A stretch of 64,000 bases of DNA from Lysobacterales bacterium (GTDB lineage Bacteria > Pseudomonadota > Gammaproteobacteria > Xanthomonadales > SZUA-36), in assembly GCA_028289465.1 (NCBI GenBank), contig JANQPM010000076.1:1-64000 (forward strand). Direction: 5' to 3'. The notes under the pieces were generated by a model. The model was given only the letters and a program-made list of their open reading frames with translations. It was not told the DNA's origin and did not search any database. Positions 15,542-23,652 of the stretch are shown here, in pieces. The first letter of the stretch is position 1, and each line of letters starts with the position of its first letter. Both the position numbers and the translations under genes were made by a program.

Positions 15542-15557
15542 TTGTACAAATGTACAA
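15542..15557. promoter_or_regulatory. Palindrome TTGTACA-AA-TGTACAA upstream of the lipase
   Basis: A perfect 7-2-7 inverted repeat 50 bases before the secreted lipase gene. Its left arm overlaps a weak -35-like TTGTAC, with TAGTCT 17 bases further on. The size and symmetry suit a dimeric repressor; the TetR-family gene at 18359 in the same cluster is an obvious candidate. The link is inference. Confidence 0.45.
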
Positions 15558-15606
15558 TTTTTGCTAGTCTTACAGTACGCGCTAAAAACCGAAGTAGGAA
15601 CCACTC

Positions 15607-18267
15607 ATGTATCACTTCCTTTCAAGAGGCTCTAATAAGCGATCGAAACCCATCGGAAAGCTGGCGCTGGGCATGGTCGTCCTGACCGCGCTCGGCCACC
15701 TGACCCCGGGCATAGCCAAAGACGATGAAACCGCCGTTCCGGCCGGCGCGAAAACCGCGCGAAGTGCGGCGGCCGCCAACGTCACGATATCGCTGGACAA
15801 CGACGTCCATATTCGCGACCAACTGGCAGATTATTTCAGTCAGCTCAACGCCAACCATGTGCCGACGAAGATCCTGCTGGAAAAAGGCGCGGTACTGTTC
15901 GGCGATTTGATCAAGGCCAATGACGGACAGCCCGGCAGTCCGCCGGCCGGCCCGACCCTGAAAGGCAGCGCGCCGATTGCGATCGGCGGCAGCACTTCTG
16001 CCGGCGCGCTGAATTACGGGTCTTTTTTCGAGGCGCTGAACGACCTGGAACATGCCACACTGTTCGACACAAGCCTGTGGCCCGGCAAGGACGCCATCAA
16101 GGCGGATTCCCAGTATCTTCAGGAACAGTCCGGAATTGTCCCGCTGGTGCTCGCGACCATCGAATACAACTCGATTCCGGAAGACGAACTGGGTCCGGAT
16201 AATCAAAGCGGCGCATATTATCAGCCCGAGAGCCCCGGCCCGGTCGGCGACACTCGCTTGTTCGTCGGCAGTGTGCTCGGCACACCGGTCGTCTATGGAC
16301 CGAACCCGACCTTCATCTTTACCGAAAAGCTGTTTGTCAACAACACCGGCCGGAAAATCGCCGATCTGGTGCTGACCGTCCGCGGCAAAAAGCAAACCAC
16401 GACCTATAAGATTCAGCCCGGCCTGCCGTTTACGGTCAACCTGGCGAACCCGTCGATAAGGGTAGAGAACAGCTATACCCTGAACTTTACGATGGATGGC
16501 AAGAAATACGAAACGGACAGCGTATTCACCTACACCGGCGATCATTCAACCACCGGCGCTCCAGCAGCGCCCGGCGGCAGAACTACGGTTAGCAATGCCT
16601 GCTATGACATGCCCGCGGTTACGGCCAACCTGGCCTATCAGGGCGTTAAAAACACACTGAATATGCGAATCTACCCGGCCTACGGCACCGTATCCGGCAG
16701 CGTAGTCAACGATGGCGGCTGCTTTAACGGCTCCAATCCGCAGCTCAAGCAGGTGATGGTCATTGTCGATGGATTCGATGCGTTCAACAACCGCACCCAC
16801 GACTCGATCTGGGAGGATTTCGGCCAATCGATGCGACAGTTCCGGCAGGCGGGTTTCGACTTGGTGGTGCCGGACTACCGGCAGGGCAACGACTATATTC
16901 AACGCAACGGCCTGGCGCTCAGAAAACTGATCACCGATGTGATTCCGACCTGGCTGGCGGACGACGGCGATCCGCGGCTGGTTGTGATGTCGGGCAGTAT
17001 GGGCGGGCAGGTCAGCAACTATGCGCTGAGCACGGCCGAGGCAGCCGGCGAAACCCATAACGTCGCGCTGTTCTTCGCCATCGACAGCCCGTTCAAAGGC
17101 GCGAATATTCCGATTGGCATGCAGGGGCTGGTGGAATTTCTGGCACCGCTGGCTGAGGAAGGCGCGGCGTTTCTGCAAGCGCTGAACAGCCCGGCTGCCA
17201 GCCAGCAATTGCTGGTCAACCGCTATGACGATCCGAATATCGCGTTTCCCGGCGTGTTCGCGACCCTGCCCGAGATCTGGTACCAGCCGAAGCCGGAGTT
17301 CCATGACTACTATGGCGAGCTGCATCAACTCGGCCTGCCGCAGCAAAGCCGCAATATCGGTATTGCCAGCGGCAGCGGCACGGGTACAAATGTGTTCGGT
17401 TACGTGCCGGAAGCGAACCCCAAGGTGACCATGAACCGCGTTAACTGGAGCACCAGCCTGTTCGGTATTGTGGTCGGCCGCTTTATTCTGGATGCCAGAA
17501 CCGACCACGGCGGACAGTTCTTCTACGGGCGAATCAAAAACCCGATTCCGTTCATCAACGGCGAACCAAGCTCCCGAACTCTACGGCTGTCCCTGGACCA
17601 CGGCGACCGGTGGGATACCGCACCCGGCGGCTACCGAACCTCGCCGCAGGAAGTGAGCGATGCTTATAACAGCAGCGGTTCGTCCAAGGGGACCATGAGC
17701 AGTCCGCTGGACAAGCACTCATTCGTACCGTTGTTCAGCGCGCTCTATCTCGATGTCGACGACCCGTACTACATTCCGGCCAACGATCCGAACCTGTTCG
17801 ACCGCACCGCATTCGATGCGATCTGGTACGAGAAATGCAACGTCGAACACGTAACCGCGACCAGCGGCTCCAGCGAGCTGATTTTCGCCGAGCTCAGCGC
17901 TTTTCTGACCGGCAACCCGCCGCCGCAACCGGAACTGCCGCTGGAGCACTGCCACACCCCGGAAGACAACTACCCGGTACCGGTATGCATCGTTAATTTC
18001 GATCCGCTCGGTATCAGCAATCCGCGCTATGTCGAATTCGACGGCAGCGACTCCCACGTTCCAAGAGGCGTGATCACTTCGTACCGCTGGGACTACGACG
18101 ATGCCAACGGCGGCCCCGACGGCGGCGGCCCCTACAACTCTCATGTCTACACATTGCCACCGGGTTCCCCGGGCTATCTGGCCAAGCCGACGCTGACCGT
18201 AACCGACAGCAACGGCAACTCCTGGAGCACGCTTTGCGACCAGGTACCTGTGGGCATTGATTATTGA
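15607..18267 (+). CDS. Secreted alpha/beta-hydrolase (lipase-like) with PKD domain
   Basis: Predicted 886-residue exported protein. Residues 1-38 form a long signal peptide (KLALGMVVLTALGHLTPGIA). The middle holds an alpha/beta-hydrolase: MVIVDGFDAFNNRTHD begins the fold near residue 388, and VVMSGSMGGQVSNY near 459-472 is the nucleophile elbow with Ser464. HSFVPLFSALYLDVDDPYY near 700 may precede the catalytic His region. Residues about 790-880 form a PKD-like Ig domain (RYVEFDGSDSHVPRGVITSY, then YRWDYDD). It is probably an extracellular or surface esterase or lipase; the substrate is unknown. It is followed by a hairpin and then the TetR and transporter genes. Confidence 0.8.
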   Translation: MYHFLSRGSNKRSKPIGKLALGMVVLTALGHLTPGIAKDDETAVPAGAKTARSAAAANVTISLDNDVHIRDQLADYFSQLNANHVPTKILLEKGAVLFGDLIKANDGQPGSPPAGPTLKGSAPIAIGGSTSAGALNYGSFFEALNDLEHATLFDTSLWPGKDAIKADSQYLQEQSGIVPLVLATIEYNSIPEDELGPDNQSGAYYQPESPGPVGDTRLFVGSVLGTPVVYGPNPTFIFTEKLFVNNTGRKIADLVLTVRGKKQTTTYKIQPGLPFTVNLANPSIRVENSYTLNFTMDGKKYETDSVFTYTGDHSTTGAPAAPGGRTTVSNACYDMPAVTANLAYQGVKNTLNMRIYPAYGTVSGSVVNDGGCFNGSNPQLKQVMVIVDGFDAFNNRTHDSIWEDFGQSMRQFRQAGFDLVVPDYRQGNDYIQRNGLALRKLITDVIPTWLADDGDPRLVVMSGSMGGQVSNYALSTAEAAGETHNVALFFAIDSPFKGANIPIGMQGLVEFLAPLAEEGAAFLQALNSPAASQQLLVNRYDDPNIAFPGVFATLPEIWYQPKPEFHDYYGELHQLGLPQQSRNIGIASGSGTGTNVFGYVPEANPKVTMNRVNWSTSLFGIVVGRFILDARTDHGGQFFYGRIKNPIPFINGEPSSRTLRLSLDHGDRWDTAPGGYRTSPQEVSDAYNSSGSSKGTMSSPLDKHSFVPLFSALYLDVDDPYYIPANDPNLFDRTAFDAIWYEKCNVEHVTATSGSSELIFAELSAFLTGNPPPQPELPLEHCHTPEDNYPVPVCIVNFDPLGISNPRYVEFDGSDSHVPRGVITSYRWDYDDANGGPDGGGPYNSHVYTLPPGSPGYLAKPTLTVTDSNGNSWSTLCDQVPVGIDY

Positions 18268-18291
18268 GCGGGATGATATAGTTTAAGCGAA

Positions 18292-18318
18292 GGAGAAACC
18301 GGGCAAACCGGTTTCTCC
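18292..18318 (+). terminator. Strong hairpin after the lipase gene
   Basis: GGAGAAACCGG-GCAAA-CCGGTTTCTCC, an 11-bp perfect stem 24 bases after the stop codon. There is no T-run after it, so it may act as a transcript end-protecting hairpin or attenuator before the TetR gene. Confidence 0.5.
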
Positions 18319-18358
18319 TCTCCCCGTACCACCCAACCTCTAAAACGGTGAACGAACC

Positions 18359-18997
18359 ATCAAGAACGCTAGCGAAAAGAAACCCGGCAAAAGGCAACTA
18401 ATCCTGCAGGCTGCGCTCCGAATTATCAGCACCGAAGGCCTGCGCGGTCTGACCTTTCGCGCGGTCGCGGGCGAGGCCGGAGTGCCGCTGGGCCTGACCA
18501 CGTACTACTTCAAAAGCATGGAGGATCTGTATACCGCGGCCTATTTGCTGTTCGTCGAAGAAACCGAGGGCTATGTCCAGCAAATACAGGAAATGGGCAT
18601 GCAGTCGCTGTCCGACTACGTCGACGCGGAACGGAAAACGCCCGAAACGCTGGCCCGGCTGATCGAAACGCTGTCCGACAAAATCACCGACTACATCGTC
18701 TCGCTGGTCACCCACGAGGAGCAGTACCGAATGATCGAAGCCGCGTTCAATCATGCGGCGCTAACCAATCCGCAACTCAACCGATGCGTATTTGATCGCG
18801 AGAAGCAGTTCATCGCCCTCGCCCGCGACTGGTTCGAATCCTTCGGCACCGCCAGCCCGGCACACGACGCGCATACCTTTGTCGGCCTGATGAACCATCT
18901 GGAGCGCTGGTGCCTGCTGGATAAAGAACAAGCCATCGACCGGGCATTTCTGAATCAGGCCGTGTCGCAGTTCTTCCACAATATATTGACGGCCTGA
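18359..18997 (+). CDS. TetR/AcrR-family regulator lacking a canonical start codon
   Basis: Predicted TetR-type repressor of about 212 residues. The N-terminal helix-turn-helix is complete: RQLILQAALRIISTEGLRGL, TFRAVAGEAGVPLGLTTYYF, KSMEDLY. The C-terminal half is the ligand and dimer domain. The frame is open back to a stop at 18344 but contains no ATG, GTG or TTG before the helix-turn-helix. ATC at 18359 is the best-placed codon, with GGTGA eight bases upstream; a GTG at 18482 would remove the DNA-binding helices. It is four bases from the transporter gene, so the two form an operon. Rare ATC initiation, start-codon loss or a sequence error are all possible. Confidence 0.8.
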   Translation: MKNASEKKPGKRQLILQAALRIISTEGLRGLTFRAVAGEAGVPLGLTTYYFKSMEDLYTAAYLLFVEETEGYVQQIQEMGMQSLSDYVDAERKTPETLARLIETLSDKITDYIVSLVTHEEQYRMIEAAFNHAALTNPQLNRCVFDREKQFIALARDWFESFGTASPAHDAHTFVGLMNHLERWCLLDKEQAIDRAFLNQAVSQFFHNILTA

Positions 18998-19001
18998 CAC
19001 C

Positions 19002-20129
19002 GTGTTCAGCGCCAGCCGTTTACGCCCTTATGTGATTCCGGCCCTGACCTTTCAGGTGGTCACTTTCGGCGGGGCCTACGGCACCGGTCGCGAAGTGGCG
19101 GAATTCATCAGCGTTCAAGGCCCGGTCGGCGGCCTGCTGGCCTGGCTGTATATCGTCTTTTTTCTTGGCGTACTGCTGGCATTGAGTTTCAATATCGCGC
19201 GCCGGCACCGCGCTTACGACTACCACCGGTTTATCAAGCGGCTGTTCGGTCGCGCAGCGAGTTTTATCGAAGCGGTCTTGATTCTGCTGTTCCCGGCGAT
19301 ACTGGCCGTCAACATTTCCGCGGCCAGTCTGATCCTGCTGAACTGGTTTCATTTCTCGCTGAAGATCGCGGTACCGCTGCTGCTGGTCGGTGCGGTGTTC
19401 TTAACCACTCTGAAGCGCTGTACGATCGAAAAACTCATCGCCGCATCGTTTGTCATTCTGCTGATCGTGCTGATCGCATACGGCCTGCTGGTCTATGCCG
19501 GCAGCCTGGAACCGATTCGCGGCACCCTGCCGGCCGCCGGCGTGCCCGATCTGTGGTGGCTGAATCCATCGAAATACGTTTTTTACAACGCATTGATCAT
19601 TCCGCTGCTGCTGCACTCCACTCGAGATATTCAGACCGAGAAAGAAGCCACGCTCAGCGGCTTTCTGACCGCATTTACCATCATGCTGCCCGCGTTCATC
19701 ATGCATTTGAGCTTTCTGTCGGCCTATCCGGATGTGCTGTCGGTCGAATTTCCGGTGATCTATCTATTGGAAAAACTGAACCGGCCGTGGCTGCTGTACC
19801 TGTATGCCGCGGTGCTGCTCGGTATGATTATGCTGACCATCATCGGCATCATATACGGCTTCAACCGGTACACCAGCGCCTGGCTGGAAGAACAGCGCGG
19901 CTACGGCATTACCCGGGGCGAGGAATATGCCATTCTGATCGGCGCGCTGGCACTGGGCGCATTCTTTGCCAACCTGGATTATGTCAAACTGGTTTCCAAT
20001 GGCTACGGCGGCATCGCCTGGATCGGTTTCTCGATCCTGCTCGTCTCGCTGCTGATTTACGGCGCCAGAAAAATCCGGCATGGCCAGCGCGTTTTCACGG
20101 TACAAAAGGCGCGACGAAAAGGGCTCTGA
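19002..20129 (+). CDS. YkvI-like membrane transporter
   Basis: Predicted 375-residue integral membrane protein with about ten hydrophobic segments, resembling the YkvI family (LeuT/APC fold). The first helix region contains FQVVTFGGAYGTGREVAEFI, a broken-helix Gly-rich substrate motif typical of that fold. LLHSTRDIQTEKEATLSGF lies in a central loop. The substrate is unknown. The start is GTG, four bases after the TetR stop, so the regulator probably controls this transporter. The C-terminus is basic. Confidence 0.8.
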   Translation: MFSASRLRPYVIPALTFQVVTFGGAYGTGREVAEFISVQGPVGGLLAWLYIVFFLGVLLALSFNIARRHRAYDYHRFIKRLFGRAASFIEAVLILLFPAILAVNISAASLILLNWFHFSLKIAVPLLLVGAVFLTTLKRCTIEKLIAASFVILLIVLIAYGLLVYAGSLEPIRGTLPAAGVPDLWWLNPSKYVFYNALIIPLLLHSTRDIQTEKEATLSGFLTAFTIMLPAFIMHLSFLSAYPDVLSVEFPVIYLLEKLNRPWLLYLYAAVLLGMIMLTIIGIIYGFNRYTSAWLEEQRGYGITRGEEYAILIGALALGAFFANLDYVKLVSNGYGGIAWIGFSILLVSLLIYGARKIRHGQRVFTVQKARRKGL

Positions 20130-20167
20130 TACTCCTGAACCGCAGCGGGCGATCTATACCGTTGCCG

Positions 20168-20530
20168 TCAGGTGTCCTCCACCGGCAGTTTGGACTGAAA
20201 ACTCATCGGCAGCCCACCCGGCGCCTGCAGAAAATAGATGCGCTCGCCGTGCATATCGTTCGGGCCCTGCGGCTCCAGACCGTTTTGACGCGCGTGCTCG
20301 GCGTACGCATCGGCATCGTCGACCACCAGTTGTAGCATGGTGCAGGCCTGCATGCCGGGACCTTCCGGCCACATCTCGATCCAGCTATCGCCGGCCGGAA
20401 ATACCGCGCCGTGAAACCCGTCGCTGATGCCCATATCGCGTTCGACAAGACCCAGGCCATCGCGCAGAAAGCCAGCCAGCTCTTCGGCCTGCTCGGACAC
20501 CGAACAAAAACGGATGCCGAGCAATTTCAT
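20168..20530 (-). CDS. VOC (glyoxalase-like) family protein
   Basis: Predicted 120-residue single-domain VOC protein (MKLLGIRFCSVSEQAEELAG, then GDSWIEMWPEGPGMQACTML). The first Glu in WIEMW and the later Glu/His in HGERIYFLQAPGG could be metal ligands. Substrate unknown. The ATG at 20530 has GGGGA seven bases upstream; a longer version is possible but without VOC-like sequence. It converges with the YkvI-like transporter gene. A 5'-truncated relative of this gene lies at 14921-15130. Confidence 0.85.
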   Translation of the reverse strand: MKLLGIRFCSVSEQAEELAGFLRDGLGLVERDMGISDGFHGAVFPAGDSWIEMWPEGPGMQACTMLQLVVDDADAYAEHARQNGLEPQGPNDMHGERIYFLQAPGGLPMSFQSKLPVEDT

Positions 20531-20668
20531 GATTCGTCCCCGGCCGGCCTGACCCACGAATAGCGGATCTCAACTATACGGGTGTTACGCTCGCCGATTG
20601 GCAGGTCGTGTAATTCCATCAGCATTTCATCCTCGAAAACTAAAGCGGTAAAACACATTAATCATAAC

Positions 20669-20727
20669 GTAGGAGCGCCTTCAGGCGCGATATTGACTAG
20701 CTGAAATTCGAGCCTAAAGGCACCCCA
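20669..20727. repeat. REP-like inverted repeat pair
   Basis: GTAGGAGCGCCTTCAGGCGCGA (20669-20690), followed 16 bases later by a degenerate inverted partner, TTCGAGCCTAAAGGCACCCC. Each half can fold into a stem. It is a shorter, more diverged cousin of the 90-bp elements at 28201, 29340 and 44650. Confidence 0.7.
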
Positions 20728-20808
20728 CAGGTACTTTGACCGGCCTGCCATGCGATAGCGCATAGCTGTCTCGAGTACTATCAGGCTTTGCGAGACACCA
20801 CCGGTAAA

Positions 20809-20946
20809 ATGAAAAACGATACGCGCGCACAAATAGGCGGATTCGAAGTCGTGGAAGAAGGCAATAGCGAGCCTCAGCCGGTAAGCAACCGGGTGCGCGA
20901 CACATTACTATTAGCACTACATAGAAAAGGCGGGGCAAAACCATGA
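20809..20946 (+). CDS. 45-residue protein coupled to the patatin gene
   Basis: A small open frame starting MKNDTRAQIGGFEVVEEGNS and ending LLLALHRKGGAKP. Its TGA overlaps the patatin start as ATGA, the usual sign of translational coupling, which supports it being translated. It is acidic in the middle and basic at the end, with a short helix-forming RVRDTLLLALHRK. No family is recognised. It could be a small regulator of, or leader for, the phospholipase. The ribosome site before ATG is poor; an in-frame TTG seven codons upstream is an alternative. Confidence 0.5.
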   Translation: MKNDTRAQIGGFEVVEEGNSEPQPVSNRVRDTLLLALHRKGGAKP

Positions 20947-22583
20947 ATACGGTAATTTCTCCGGCCGCACTACCGGCCGACCAATGCGATCTCATCATGA
21001 AAGGCGGCGTGACCAGCGGCGTGATCTTCCCGAAAGCCATTACCCGGCTGGCGCAGAAGTACCGCTTCGTCAACGTCGGCGGCACCTCGGCCGGCGCGAT
21101 CGCGGCCGCTTTTGTGGCCGCCGCGGAACTACAGCGGCATACACATGCCGGCAATGAAGGGTTCGAGGTGCTGGACAACCTGCCCGAAGAACTGGCCAAG
21201 AATTTACAGTTTTTATTCCAGCCGGTGCCGGAACATAAGAAATTCTACCGGGCCGCGATCAAATTCCTGGCCAAAAAGAACAAAAAGCCCGTCTGGTTTG
21301 CGATCCGGAATATCTTCAAAATATGTAAAAGCCTGAAGCGGCTGCCGAATACTTACTACGGCCTGTGCCCCGGACTGACCCAGCCGGGCACCGGCACGCC
21401 CGGACTGACCGACTGGCTGAACCTGTGGCTGGAAAACGCCGCCGGAACCCTGACCGCTGTCGGCGGCCTGCCGGAAAAGCCGCTGACCTTCGGCGATCTG
21501 AAAGCCGCGAATATCAAACTGCGCATGATCACCACCAATCTGTCCAAACAATCGCCGGTCACCCTGCCGTTCAGCCGCGGCTTGTTGGCGAAGCACAGTG
21601 ACCTGCAAAAACTGCTGCCGGCCAATCTGGTGGGCTACATTATCGACTGGCAGGACCAGCCGCGGGACGACGGCCTGCTCGCGCTGCCGCACGGCGACGA
21701 CATGCCGGTACTGCTGGCAGTGCGGCTGAGCCTGAGTTTTCCGATACTGCTGGCCGCGTTGCCGCTATACCAGAATGACTGGACTCTGCACCGCTGCGAA
21801 GAAAAAATGCAGACACCGCAGTTAAGCTGGTTCAGCGACGGCGGCATCTCCAGCAACTTCCCGATTCACCTGTTCGACAACCCGTTTCCGACCCGGCCAA
21901 CCTTCGGCATTTCGCTGACCGATTTCAACGCCTGCCGGCACGAAGAGGACAGCGGCGGCCAGCCGGGCCGCAACCGGGTCTACCTGCCACAGCCGGCCGC
22001 CGGCGGTTTTCAGCGCGGCATCAAGCCGTTCGACGGTATCGGCGGATTCCTGTACGCGATCTTCGAATCCGCCCAGAACTGGCAGGACGCTGTACAAAGC
22101 ACGCTGCCCGGCTACCGCGAACGCATCGTACGGCTGGCCCTGAAAGAAAACGAGGGCGGGCTCAACATCACTATGCCCGAAGCCACCGTGCGCGGCCTGA
22201 CCGAGATCGGCGACTACGCCGGCCGGGCGATCTGCAACGACTTCGACCTGGACGAACACCGCTGGCGCCGCGTGCTCAGCGCATACGCCGCGATGGAGCA
22301 AGCCTTTGAAAACCTGGTCGACGCCTACCAGCACAACGCCCCCGAACCGGTACAGCAATACCTCGACCGCTACCGCAGTGCATTCCAGCAGGGCAGCCCG
22401 ATCGCCAGCAGCTACAAACCCGACAACCTCGACCAATTCGACCGGTTCAAACAGCGCCTGGACCAACTGATCGCGCTGGCCGACACCTGGAAACAACGCC
22501 CGCTGCGAGAACGCTGGGGCGGCAGCGGCATGCCCAGGCCACGGGTTTCGGTACGGCTGTTTCCGGGGGAGTTTATGGAGTAA
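20943..22583 (+). CDS. Patatin-like phospholipase
   Basis: Predicted 546-residue patatin-fold lipid acyl hydrolase. The oxyanion-hole glycine loop is MKGGVTSG (19-26), the nucleophile elbow is GGTSAG (46-51, Ser49), and the catalytic Asp is in SDGGISSNFP (about 298-307, Asp299). The rest is a long C-terminal region (about residues 310-546) without a recognised domain, ending in a Gln/Arg/Leu-rich helical part. No signal peptide is present, so it acts in the cytoplasm or at the inner membrane face, hydrolysing phospholipid or neutral lipid. The start overlaps the small upstream gene. Larger than most bacterial patatins. Confidence 0.9.
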   Translation: MNTVISPAALPADQCDLIMKGGVTSGVIFPKAITRLAQKYRFVNVGGTSAGAIAAAFVAAAELQRHTHAGNEGFEVLDNLPEELAKNLQFLFQPVPEHKKFYRAAIKFLAKKNKKPVWFAIRNIFKICKSLKRLPNTYYGLCPGLTQPGTGTPGLTDWLNLWLENAAGTLTAVGGLPEKPLTFGDLKAANIKLRMITTNLSKQSPVTLPFSRGLLAKHSDLQKLLPANLVGYIIDWQDQPRDDGLLALPHGDDMPVLLAVRLSLSFPILLAALPLYQNDWTLHRCEEKMQTPQLSWFSDGGISSNFPIHLFDNPFPTRPTFGISLTDFNACRHEEDSGGQPGRNRVYLPQPAAGGFQRGIKPFDGIGGFLYAIFESAQNWQDAVQSTLPGYRERIVRLALKENEGGLNITMPEATVRGLTEIGDYAGRAICNDFDLDEHRWRRVLSAYAAMEQAFENLVDAYQHNAPEPVQQYLDRYRSAFQQGSPIASSYKPDNLDQFDRFKQRLDQLIALADTWKQRPLRERWGGSGMPRPRVSVRLFPGEFME

Positions 22584-22687
22584 GCATCGCCCAGCGAATA
22601 CCAGGAACTGTACCGCGAACGGACAATTCCGCCTGTCTTGTCCACGATCACGCCCTATGCCAGAATTAAATCCGGCAAGGGGTGTGA

Positions 22688-23239
22688 ATGAAAAAAGAAG
22701 ACCTGTTGATATTTCTTGGTGCGGTACTGCTGACTGGCGGGATTATCGGCGGCGTTCACTGGTACTACTTGCAACAGCAGCAACGGATTCCAACCGCCCC
22801 TAGCCGCGGGAACATCAGCAATGACCCATCTCGCGCCCAATCCGAACAACAGATCGAAGCCCTCACCCGCCCCCAAAACATCAAACCCCGAACCAGGCCT
22901 AGAGCAAACCGACCGAACGGCGCTACGAGTTCCCTGGAGAGGGCGGGCAAACAGATCAAGCAGCGCTGGGAACGCCAGGCTCAGGCAAGACGTCAGCAGC
23001 CAAACACCCGCAGAAAGCCCAACTTACGGCTGACCGGCGAAGACCCGCCCCGCAACCTAAAACCGGAATGCCGCTTTCCGGTCGGCCGCGCCAAAGAGAT
23101 CGAACGGATGTTGAGCGCCGCCAAAGACCCAAGGAAAAGCACCTGGCGAAAGGAATACTGCGAAATGCGTGCAGAGGCCAGGCGGGAGCGGTGCGGCGTG
23201 CCCAGAAGCGTCTATTACTATGCCGAGCTATGTCCTTAA
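22688..23239 (+). CDS. Membrane-anchored basic protein, unknown
   Basis: Predicted 183-residue protein, not recognised. Residues 7-26 (LIFLGAVLLTGGIIGGVHWY) form one membrane anchor or uncleaved signal. The rest is very rich in Arg, Lys, Gln, Pro and Asn (RPQNIKPRTRPRANRPNG and similar), with four cysteines near the end (ECRFP, EYCEM, RCGVP, ELCP). The end overlaps the next gene by 20 bases. No ribosome site is strong, but GGGGTGTG lies just before the ATG. A nucleic-acid or envelope contact is suggested by charge only. Confidence 0.65.
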   Translation: MKKEDLLIFLGAVLLTGGIIGGVHWYYLQQQQRIPTAPSRGNISNDPSRAQSEQQIEALTRPQNIKPRTRPRANRPNGATSSLERAGKQIKQRWERQAQARRQQPNTRRKPNLRLTGEDPPRNLKPECRFPVGRAKEIERMLSAAKDPRKSTWRKEYCEMRAEARRERCGVPRSVYYYAELCP

Positions 23240-23630
23240 TCACCGTGGCGGAAACCGTCTGCATTTTCCGCACTTCTCCACCGATCAGCCGCTGCAACAG
23301 GCACGGCGGCATGCGCGCTATTTGTCTGACCACCTGAAGCAAAAACTCGGTTTGACGGTACCTGTAACCGCTGTTGTCGCACTGCCTGGCTGGTTTGTGG
23401 AAAGGGCTTCGGTCTCGGATGTCTGGGTGATTAATCCGAAGCGCGGTAACGTGCTGAAATCCCAGCTAAACAAGCCGCTGATTCGCGATAACCACCTCAT
23501 ACGTATTGCCAACCACCTGGAATCTGTTGCAAGATCGGTCAAACCCGCATCGAAGAAGATGGATCCCGACGCGGTGGATAACTATGATTTCTGGATGAAT
23601 CCCAGGCATATTGACCCGAAAATCGACTAA
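23220..23630 (+). CDS. NERD-domain C-terminal half, possibly truncated
   Basis: Predicted 136-residue protein resembling the second half of a NERD (nuclease-related) domain: PLQQARRHARYLSDHLKQKL, then VVALPGWFVERASVSDVWVI and NPKRG match the end of that fold. The N-terminal half with the catalytic Asp/Glu-x-Lys core is absent, and the preceding 50 codons in this frame overlap an unrelated gene. So it may be a decayed nuclease or a small derived protein. ATG 23220 is taken as the start; GTG or ATG starts further up overlap the neighbour more. It is followed 22 bases later by a nuclease-fold gene. Confidence 0.55.
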   Translation: MPSYVLNHRGGNRLHFPHFSTDQPLQQARRHARYLSDHLKQKLGLTVPVTAVVALPGWFVERASVSDVWVINPKRGNVLKSQLNKPLIRDNHLIRIANHLESVARSVKPASKKMDPDAVDNYDFWMNPRHIDPKID

Positions 23631-23652
23631 TTGACTGCTGGAAAGGAGAACA

